The position numbers were made by a program, and so were the translations under genes. The notes below the pieces were generated by a model that saw only the letters and a list, made by a program, of their open reading frames with translations, searched no databases and was not told the DNA's origin. DNA of 17,102 nt from Fibrobacteraceae bacterium (lineage in GTDB: Bacteria; Fibrobacterota; Fibrobacteria; Fibrobacterales; Fibrobacteraceae). This document shows, piece by piece, positions 1 through 7,300 of this stretch (position 1 is the first letter of the stretch; the number at the start of each line of letters is the position of its first letter). The stretch spans positions 1 to 17,102 of the forward strand of contig JABUUT010000017.1 in assembly GCA_021443045.1 (NCBI GenBank), in the 5' to 3' direction.

Positions 1-34
1 AATGGACATTCTCTGAGTTAATCATTAAACATTC

Positions 35-86
35 ACATATCACCCCCGTAGAAAACGTTCGTTTTCTACAAGTTCGTGTGATAAGT
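35..86. repeat. Extended palindrome, 10-bp perfect inner arms with 9-bp outer arms
   Basis: The inner arms GTAGAAAACG (48-57) and CGTTTTCTAC (60-69) are perfect complements around TT. The outer arms ACATATCAC (35-43) and GTGATAAGT (78-86) pair with one mismatch. There is no U-tract on either side, so this is not a standard intrinsic terminator. It lies about 90 bp beyond the stop of the activator gene. Confidence 0.7.
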
Positions 87-119
87 CCAAGAATATGAAC
101 TCGGAGCTCACTCCTCAAA

Positions 120-132
120 GCGACATTGTCGC
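120..132. repeat. Perfect 6-bp inverted repeat GCGACA-T-TGTCGC
   Basis: The arms are 120-125 and 127-132 with a single central base. It is short, but it lies between two other inverted repeats in the same 177-bp region, so it is listed for completeness. Confidence 0.4.
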
Positions 133-141
133 AACCTCACC

Positions 142-175
142 GCTGATAACTGATAACCGTTTACTAGCTATCAGC
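142..175 (-). repeat. Inverted repeat GCTGATA...TATCAGC just past the activator gene
   Basis: GCTGATA (142-148) and TATCAGC (169-175) pair across a 20-base spacer. A second TGATAAC copy at 151-157 offers an alternative partner. It begins 3 bp after the stop codon of the activator gene and could stabilise or end that transcript, although no U-tract follows. Confidence 0.4.
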
Positions 176-177
176 CA

Positions 178-1593
178 CTAGTTTTCGTCGCCGGTGTCGA
201 TATTCAGTTCTTTTAGCTTGCGCCAAAGGGTGGCCCGGCTTATGCCTAATTTTTTGCAAACTTCTGTGCGGTTGTTGTTGCAGACTTTTAGTGCATGGAG
301 AATGTGCCGACGTTCCATCTCCTCTAGAGAAAGAATGTCGTCTTCTGCGGTTTCTTCTTTTTTATCAAAACCAACCATTTCTTTAGAAACGGTTTCTGGC
401 TTGGCATCTAAGTGGGGAATGGCCGTAGGCTTGGTGCTTGCTTCCTGCTGTACTTTTTCGGGAAGGTCTTCCAAGCGGATGATTCCGTTTTCGGCAAGAA
501 CCACAGCGTGTTCAATGATGTTTTCTAGTTCGCGGATGTTGCCTGGGTAGGGGTAGCGAGCTAGAGCGTATTGGGCTGCTGGCTCCAAATCGTGAATATC
601 CTTGCCTTCGGCTTCTTTGTACTTTAATATGAAGTATTTGATTAAAGTAGGAATAACAGGGGCTCGGTCGCGAAGGGGCGGCAAATGAAGGTGGAAGGTG
701 TTCAGCCGGTAGTACAGGTCTTCACGGAATCTTCCGGTGTTCATAGCCTGCTGCAAGTCCCGGTTGGTGGCTGCAATAATGCGCACATCCAAATAGCGGC
801 TCTCGTTTTCACCGACCCGACGAATTTCGCGGCTCTGTAAAAAGCGGAGTAGCTTTACTTGTGTGGCGGCCGATAATTCGCCAACTTCGTCAAGAAACAG
901 CGTTCCGCCGTTGGCCGATTCAAAGAGGCCTTTTTTGTCGATGGTGGAGCCTGTATAAGAACCTTTCTTGGCTCCGAAGAGTTCGCTCTCTACCAGGTTT
1001 TCGGGAATGGCGCCACAGTTTACTGCCACAAAGGGTGCGTCGGAACGTTTGCTGTAGCGGTGTACAATGTTTGCCAAAAATTCTTTACCCGAGCCTGATT
1101 CCCCTGTAATGAGAACGGTACTGGTAGTGGGGGCTATTTTATAGACTGTCTTGAGGATCTTTCGCATTTCAGGGGTGTTTCCCAAAAGGCTGTCCAGCAC
1201 TTGGGATTCCATCAACTGGCTTGTAGTTCTGTTCTGCAGCGTGGACTGCATTTTTTTTACAGCGTCTTCAAGCAGATGGATGGATACCGGTTTTTTGAGA
1301 AAACTTTTTGCCCCACGAGAAACGGCGCTGGCTGCTCCCAACCAGTTCTTGTCGTCGCAAAGAATATAAATTTCAATGCCCGGATGGTGCTCCTTAAGAA
1401 AGCTCACCACATCCATGTCGCCAAGCATTAAAAAAGGAACCTCTATAAACGCAATGTCTATGGAGTTGTTCTTTGCAAGAGGCATAAGCGCATCCTTATT
1501 GGTGCACACAAAAAAGCGTGTATCCTGAATGGACCAGGTGCGCTGGACTGTGCTGACGAAGTTTGTATCTAAATCAGCAATCAAGACATTCAT
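178..1593 (-). CDS. NtrC-family sigma54-dependent transcriptional activator with a non-canonical receiver
   Basis: This 471-residue protein should activate sigma54 promoters by ATP-driven remodelling of the polymerase. An N-terminal receiver-like domain spans about 1-115. The AAA+ domain (about 136-375) shows Walker A GESGSGK (164-170), the sigma54-contact loop as GSYTGS (211-216; consensus GAFTGA), Walker B GTLFLDE (230-236) and an arginine-finger region around REDLYYR (290-296). A linker of about 375-420 leads to a Fis-type helix-turn-helix at about 430-466. The receiver is odd. Aligned with NtrC, the phosphoacceptor Asp position is Glu51 and the conserved Thr is Cys79, while Lys101 is kept. 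It may therefore act without phosphorylation or be regulated by contact with another protein. The ATG lies 11 bp after the stop of the stand-alone receiver gene and has no clear Shine-Dalgarno, which suggests translational coupling. Family assignment is secure; the target genes are unknown. Confidence 0.95.
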   Translation of the reverse strand: MNVLIADLDTNFVSTVQRTWSIQDTRFFVCTNKDALMPLAKNNSIDIAFIEVPFLMLGDMDVVSFLKEHHPGIEIYILCDDKNWLGAASAVSRGAKSFLKKPVSIHLLEDAVKKMQSTLQNRTTSQLMESQVLDSLLGNTPEMRKILKTVYKIAPTTSTVLITGESGSGKEFLANIVHRYSKRSDAPFVAVNCGAIPENLVESELFGAKKGSYTGSTIDKKGLFESANGGTLFLDEVGELSAATQVKLLRFLQSREIRRVGENESRYLDVRIIAATNRDLQQAMNTGRFREDLYYRLNTFHLHLPPLRDRAPVIPTLIKYFILKYKEAEGKDIHDLEPAAQYALARYPYPGNIRELENIIEHAVVLAENGIIRLEDLPEKVQQEASTKPTAIPHLDAKPETVSKEMVGFDKKEETAEDDILSLEEMERRHILHALKVCNNNRTEVCKKLGISRATLWRKLKELNIDTGDEN

Positions 1594-1604
1594 AGAAAAC
1601 CGAA

Positions 1605-1976
1605 CTAGTGCTTTTGGATGATTTCCTCAACCTTGGCCCGCAGTGCGGCCAAATCAACAGGCTTGTTGAATGTTGCGGCCACGTCAAAGTGCTGGGCCGT
1701 AACCAGATAGTCGTCTGCTGCAGTACGTCCGCCACCACTTACGGCAATGGTTCTGTCGCTCATACCCATGCGACGGAGATCCAAAATAACTTCGTAACCA
1801 TCAATGTCTGGCATAATGATGTCGGTAACAATAACGTCGTATTTCTTTTTCTGATAAAGTTCCTTGGCTTCTTTACCGTTAAAAGCCGTTTCTACAGTAT
1901 AACCCTTTACTTCCAGGGCAGACTTCATCATCATGTTGAACTGTTGATCATCATCAATAACTAAGATTGTGGCCAT
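1605..1976 (-). CDS. Stand-alone receiver-domain response regulator (CheY-like)
   Basis: This 123-residue protein is a complete single receiver domain with no output domain. The canonical residues are present: the acidic pair around Asp8/Asp9, phosphoacceptor Asp52 in VTDIIMPD, Ser80 at the conserved Ser/Thr position, and Lys105 followed by Pro106. It should accept a phosphoryl group from a histidine kinase and signal by protein contact or pass the phosphate on. The start codon lies inside the end of the upstream kinase gene (16-bp overlap). It is preceded by GGAGG four bases before the ATG, the best ribosome-binding site in the regulatory cluster. The overlap and the shared order kinase, receiver, activator make the upstream kinase its likely donor (inference). 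It is the only receiver in the cluster with an intact phosphorylation site. Confidence 0.94.
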   Translation of the reverse strand: MATILVIDDDQQFNMMMKSALEVKGYTVETAFNGKEAKELYQKKKYDVIVTDIIMPDIDGYEVILDLRRMGMSDRTIAVSGGGRTAADDYLVTAQHFDVAATFNKPVDLAALRAKVEEIIQKH

Positions 1977-4336
1977 TTTTCCTCCGGCTTATCGTTACTT
2001 ATAGGCCAATATATATTAAAAATTGTGCCCTCTCCGAGTGTGGTTTGCACTGTAAAATAGGCTTTTGCGTCGTTTAATAGGCGAAGAGCGGAAGAAAGTC
2101 CCAATCCAAGGCCTTCTCCAGGGGCTTTCGTTGTAAAAAACGGCGAGAAAATACGTTCCAGGGTTGTAGAATCCATGCCTTCGCCAGTGTCTGCAATAAC
2201 AATTTTGGCGTAGACTCCAGGTGGAATGGTTTGGCTAAAGCGGGAAACAATTTGTTCGTGAACAGTTTCTTTGACCAATTCAATTTTTAGTGTTCCGCCT
2301 TTCTTTTTCATGGCATCAATGGCGTTTTTGGCCATGTTGCTGATAATGCGGTCAAGGGAGGCGACCATGCCGTATATCTTAAGGCTTTCATCCAAATTGT
2401 CGTAGGTAAGGTGGATGTTGGATGGCAGGGTGATGTATATGCGCTTCGCCACATCTTCTACAACCATGTATGCCGAGAAATTAGTGGCGGCGGTGGTCAC
2501 TTCCGTTTTTTGGCGAAGGGCGTTTAAAAGTTGTTCCAGCGATTCTTTACCACGCTCGGTGGCTATCCTTACTTGTTCTACCAAATTGGCTACGGTATCG
2601 TAGGGCTTAACGTCTTTAGGCAGCAGTTCCAGAGCCACTTGGCAACCCATAAGCTGGGCACCTAGAATGTTGTTGTAATCGTGGGCAAAGGCTCCACACA
2701 TGGTTCCCAGTTCTTCCAAGCGAGAATGGATGAACCGCTGCTCTTTAAGGGATTCTCTTTCACGCTCCAAAAGTTTTTGGGTGGTCTGGTCAATTTTCAT
2801 ACCCATAATTTTGTAGGGTGCGTTCCCAGAAATAATGGGGAAGAACATGTTCTGGAAAATGCTGATGGGCTTGTTCTCGTTAATTTTGCGGTTTGCCTCT
2901 TCAATGGAAATTTCATTGCCGTCTTCATCTTCGTAGGTCAAAAAGTCTTGAGATAGCCCCTGCTCCCGTGCCAACATTTCGTACTTTGACATTTCTTTTT
3001 TTGCGTCAGACATCAAAAGCATGTTTCCACGTTTTTCTATATCTTCGCGATTTTGTTTTAGGTATACCCCTTGCTCATTTTTTGCCCAGAAGCGGAATGG
3101 AAGTCCGCTCATAAGGGTAAAGAAAAAGTTCTCGTTTTCGCTGACCATTTTGTTGGCCGTGTCGAGGCGTTCCTGATAGGATATAAAACTTTGTTTGTAT
3201 TCCAGATGCTGCTCGTTAAGATTTTTAATGCGCTGCTGGTAGTACAAGGTGTTTGTTAAGTCTGTAAAGAGAATAACATTAATGGTGGAAGTAAGGGAAG
3301 CTCTGTTTTTGAAAATAGAAACTTTAAAATTATGAACCTCGAAATTAATGGATATTTTTATGTTGTTGTATCTGGCTTCTTTAAAGAACTGGATTTCTGG
3401 TGGAAAAATGTCTTGAACATTTCTGTTGACTAAGTCTTTTTCGGCAAGCCGCAGAAGCTCCGAAGCCATGGGGTTACACTTTGTGATGATGCCTTCGCTG
3501 TTGTAAAAAATAATGCCGTCGCTGGAACGTTGTGAAATTTTTTGAAGAACCCAGCCCGAACTTTTGTTCTTGAAGGATACTGAAGTGTAATACTGGCTGC
3601 ATATAATGGCCATGATAAAGGCGGCGAATTGGCTCCAGTAGAAATAGTGGAACTGGATGGGCTCGCTTCCGTTAGACAGGGTGATTCGTAGAATGGGAAC
3701 GATGATGTCAAAAATGTACACCAAGTTTCCAAATACAAAGAAACTGCCCAGCATATAGATGATGATTTGGCGTAGGTCTTTGTCCAGGGGTACATAGAGG
3801 AGTTGCCTAAGCAGCCGGTACCCGGTGTTGGCCAAAGGAATGGTCACAAAAAGGGTAAATATAAGGGAGTAGGTGTAAAAGATGGGGTAGTGGGCCGCTG
3901 GGTGGAAATTGAAAATATACAGGTTGCTAATGGCATCTGGGAAAATGCAGAACAATATGGAAACCATAACCACGGTGCCAATGCCTACGTAGTAAACAAG
4001 GTCCCAGGACCTGGGGCGATCTTCGTTAATACTTTTTTTGGCAATTTCATAAACATATTTGCCAATTTGAACCCAGGCAAAGGCCTGTATGGCAAAGATG
4101 ATTTTGTACCAAAGGTAAAATTCGTCTTTATCTAGAATAAGAAGGGAACTGGTGCCTATGGCGCAACAAATGTTCCATACCGACACCAGAATAAAAAAGT
4201 TCTTGATTTGGTAGGGAATCTTTGTCAAGTCAATTTGTTTTAGCCCCAACAAATAACGATAACCGGCACATCCGATAAATGCCAGAATTGCCAAAATGAT
4301 GGTGGTGGCGTCAAAAACAAAAATACTCTCTTGCAT
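1961..4336 (-). CDS. Membrane sensor histidine kinase, seven-helix N-terminus, PAS domains, HPK4-type core
   Basis: This 791-residue kinase has seven predicted membrane helices (about 10-30, 47-67, 74-95, 113-133, 152-172, 190-215, 229-250), resembling the 7TM sensor region found in some bacterial kinases. A PAS domain follows (about 262-360), then a coiled-coil-like linker (about 361-402) and a second PAS-like domain (about 403-519). The dimerisation helix carries His552 in the motif AHDYNN, typical of HPK4/NtrB kinases. The ATPase domain has an N box (NMAKNAIDAM, 667-676), G1 (DTGEGM, 716-721), an F box (FSPFFTTK, 730-737) and G2 (GEGLGLGLSS, 740-749), so it appears active. The ATG is the only plausible start because an in-frame TAG sits 9 bases upstream, yet no Shine-Dalgarno is visible. 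The start lies 13 bp after the U-tract of a terminator. The ligand is unknown. HPK4 kinases usually pair with NtrC-type regulators, and one is two genes downstream. Confidence 0.95.
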   Translation of the reverse strand: MQESIFVFDATTIILAILAFIGCAGYRYLLGLKQIDLTKIPYQIKNFFILVSVWNICCAIGTSSLLILDKDEFYLWYKIIFAIQAFAWVQIGKYVYEIAKKSINEDRPRSWDLVYYVGIGTVVMVSILFCIFPDAISNLYIFNFHPAAHYPIFYTYSLIFTLFVTIPLANTGYRLLRQLLYVPLDKDLRQIIIYMLGSFFVFGNLVYIFDIIVPILRITLSNGSEPIQFHYFYWSQFAAFIMAIICSQYYTSVSFKNKSSGWVLQKISQRSSDGIIFYNSEGIITKCNPMASELLRLAEKDLVNRNVQDIFPPEIQFFKEARYNNIKISINFEVHNFKVSIFKNRASLTSTINVILFTDLTNTLYYQQRIKNLNEQHLEYKQSFISYQERLDTANKMVSENENFFFTLMSGLPFRFWAKNEQGVYLKQNREDIEKRGNMLLMSDAKKEMSKYEMLAREQGLSQDFLTYEDEDGNEISIEEANRKINENKPISIFQNMFFPIISGNAPYKIMGMKIDQTTQKLLERERESLKEQRFIHSRLEELGTMCGAFAHDYNNILGAQLMGCQVALELLPKDVKPYDTVANLVEQVRIATERGKESLEQLLNALRQKTEVTTAATNFSAYMVVEDVAKRIYITLPSNIHLTYDNLDESLKIYGMVASLDRIISNMAKNAIDAMKKKGGTLKIELVKETVHEQIVSRFSQTIPPGVYAKIVIADTGEGMDSTTLERIFSPFFTTKAPGEGLGLGLSSALRLLNDAKAYFTVQTTLGEGTIFNIYWPISNDKPEEKWPQS
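1981..1985 (-). promoter_or_regulatory. Ribosome-binding site of the stand-alone receiver gene
   Basis: GGAGG lies four bases before the ATG and inside the last codons of the kinase gene. The activator gene just downstream has no such site, so this receiver is probably the best-translated product of the three. Confidence 0.75.
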
Positions 4337-4349
4337 ATTGTAAAACTAC

Positions 4350-4377
4350 AAAAAAAAAGAGTGGGTTTGCCACTCTT
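4350..4377 (-). terminator. Strong intrinsic terminator after the second GH9 gene
   Basis: Positions 4357-4364 (AAGAGTGG) and 4370-4377 (CCACTCTT) form a perfect 8-bp stem around a 5-base loop. Read on the minus strand, the hairpin is followed directly by seven U residues (4350-4356). It sits 18 bp past the cellulase stop codon and should end the cellulase transcript. The plus-strand side also has a short T-rich stretch (CTTTT), so weak bidirectional activity is possible. Confidence 0.88.
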
Positions 4378-4395
4378 CTTTTAAAAGTTGATACT

Positions 4396-7300
4396 TTATT
4401 TTGTGCGTTTTATTCCAAATTTATTTGTTTTCTCATAAGAAGATTTGGTAGAAAAACGCTTGATATTTTTCTCATCTAGCCCAATGGATGTGTTTGGAGT
4501 AAACTTATATTCCATTTCAGCCTTGTAGATGTAAGCTCCCGTGCCAACGGCCCGACCTTCTTCCGAGCAGACTCCGTTTCCTGGAATGTTCACCCATTCG
4601 ACGAACAATGTTACCTGGTTGTCTTTAGACAAGTGGGTATTGGGGCTTACTGTGTAAGAGCCTTTTACTCGGTTTACATAGTTTCCTAGATTGGTATAGA
4701 TTGGAATGTTGTACTTGATTTTTAGACTGCTCCAAGCGGCTGGCTCGTTTATGCTGGTGCCACGAGGAACTGCAAGGCCAATTTTCCATACAACGCCTTG
4801 AAGAGGTGTGGCGGCTGTGTCGATGGATCCCTTGATAAGACCATCCTCAAGAACGTCCAAAAGCCCTGTGGTGGGGTTAAGGATGTAGGTTCGAATGGTT
4901 TTATTGTCTGGTACGGCTGTTGAAGTATTGGGGTTTATAGACACAATGTTGTTTGTGGCTGTGGCAATGGCGATGGTGGTCTTGATTTTTGGATTGGCGT
5001 TGCTGCCAATGGTAATCCAGGGATTGTTTGTGGCAGGAAGGTTTCCGTTAGCATCGCTAAAGGCACTTAAGGTTGTTGGAGCAAATCGAACCCGATCCCC
5101 TTCAATAACGGCAATCTCGTCTTCGGCTGAATAGTTGGCTGCAAGAGTGGTGTTGTTTTGGGTTAGGTTCAGCCGTGAAAGGCTTCGCTTGTACACATTA
5201 ATGGGGCCTCTTTCTCTTTCGTAGAGCGCCAGATTGGCCGTATCTATTGGGTTTAAAGTTTCACTGGCGGTAAGCGTTAAAAATTCAAGGCCGGAAGAAG
5301 CTAAGGTGGCTGCCACAAATACGGGGCCTGCTTTGTCTACAGCTAGGGTGGTTGCGGTTTCGTAAGACGCACCGGTGCCCAAATGTTCTGTTACAAGGCC
5401 TGCACCATTTTCATAGTTTCCACGGGTGTTACCTAAGCGGAAGGGCTTTTCCAAATTCATGGAAATTGAATCTCCAGCACCTACAAAGTTGTAACTAGAC
5501 ACCCATAGGGTTTCGGGCTGTGCTGTACCAAATTCCACCGAAATGGAGTTGGGCTTATGCTTGGCGTCTACAGCCTTTGTAAACTTGATTTCTACATGCT
5601 CTGCCAGGCCATCTTGGTCTAGGTCCGAAATGCTGGCAAAGGTCATTGGAATAGGCATAATCTTTAAAGATATAAGGAGCCTTGGTTGTGGGCAATCCTG
5701 AGAAACGGGGTTTCCTACTTTGTCTGTAATACCGCTTGTGGCCAGAAGCTGGGCGAACATGTTTTCGGTTACAACGGAGGAACCATCCTTGTTAAAGGCC
5801 ACTTCAAATTGCCAAATGTTCAGGGAGTCGTTGTAGATTCTGCTGGAGATTACGGTAGGTGCATCTACAGGCTGGCCTCCATTGCTATAAAGCTGTACTG
5901 GCCAAAGGGTGCCAGGAGCCGCAATGGATTCGGTGAATTGCAAGAACACAAAGTCTGCGGTTGCTCCTTCAATTCGTTCCAATACGGATACGGAACGAAG
6001 GGCTGGCCCAATGCCGTCGGTATAAATGTCCAGGGCACTCTGGATACCATCCTTTGTTTTACTAGAAAGGGTAATGCCTCCAGAGGGAGCTGTGTTGGTA
6101 TCGGTAATGCCGGCCAGTTTTACAAGGAGTTTTTTGTCGTTTGGAACACCGTCGGATGAGGTAAATTCTTTTCCGTTGTATTCAAAGGTAATGGAAGAGA
6201 ATGATTGCCCTTCTTCTGATTGGTATTCGTTTGTTAGGGTAATGTCCATGGCATCGGGAACGTTGTCACAGTCGGTATCCACCATTTTGGCCACATCAAT
6301 AATGGGGTAGGGAGGAAGTTCTTCAATGTTGAGTATGGCCTTTGCCGTTACATAGTCGTATTTTACCGTTGGCGTTGAAACGCTTGGGGCTTCCACAGTG
6401 ATTGGAGTTTGTACCGCTGTGTTCACGATTACATAGAATGTGGCAACGCCATTTTCCATGGGAATAGTTGATGATGGAACGTTCTTGGCGGCGGCTTCTG
6501 TATTCAAGTAGAACTGGGCAACGTCACCAACGGTGCGGGGTGTTAATGTCATGTTTTCCGTTGTGATTTGTTCCATGTCACTGTCGAAAAGTAAAACTTT
6601 TACTTCCACTATTTTACCGATAAACGCCGTAATGGTATCTGTGGTAAATGCAAGGTAACGTTGTTCCGTAGGCACGGTAATGCTGTCTTGTTCCACATTG
6701 GAGCGCACAACGGCACAGGCGCAGTCGTAACTGTTGTTGGCGTTGGCGTTATGGTTGTGCCACAGCACCCATTCCTTGTAGTTGTTGCCGTAGTCCAAAT
6801 TCCGATTCATGGTAAATGCTATGGAGTCGGTGCGCACTTCGGAAATATGCATCCATTCCATTCCGTAGGGGAGGGCCACGTTGTTCACTTCAAAGTAGTC
6901 CAGGTTGCCCGACTTGCGAACGGATCCGGTTCCCGTATAGTTCACGTTGTTTTTTGTGGTTTCCAGGGAGTAGTAGGGGCTAACGAAGGGCTCTGCAAAG
7001 TTTAAAGCTACAGTGCGGTTTTCGCTGGGGCCCTTTCCGGGTTCGTAGTCAGGAGCATAGCCGTAAATGTAGTTTCCGTGGTAGTACAAAGTAATGTATG
7101 GATTCTTGGTGTAAGTAGGCTCTGTTACTCCGTTACATTTTTCAACCCAATCGGTTTCTTTTCCGCTATAGCAGGGGCCTTTGGTCATGTCGATTCCCTT
7201 AAAATACTCAGGGTCGCTTTCTTCGGTGTGGGGGCGCAAAGACCAGGAACCAACAAGGTCTTTATAGGTAATGGTGTAGTTCCAGTTTTTGTCCATAAAG

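Noticed and set aside
48..69. Perfect palindrome considered as the intrinsic terminator of the activator gene
   Set aside because: No U-tract follows on the minus or plus strand and it lies about 110 bp past the stop codon, so it is listed as a repeat instead.
4531..4546. Possible sigma54 promoter on the minus strand (TGGCAC followed by TTAC) about 200 bp before the kinase gene
   Set aside because: The spacing between elements is one base too long and the -12 element lacks the GC. It lies inside cellulase coding sequence, where such a match can occur by chance.
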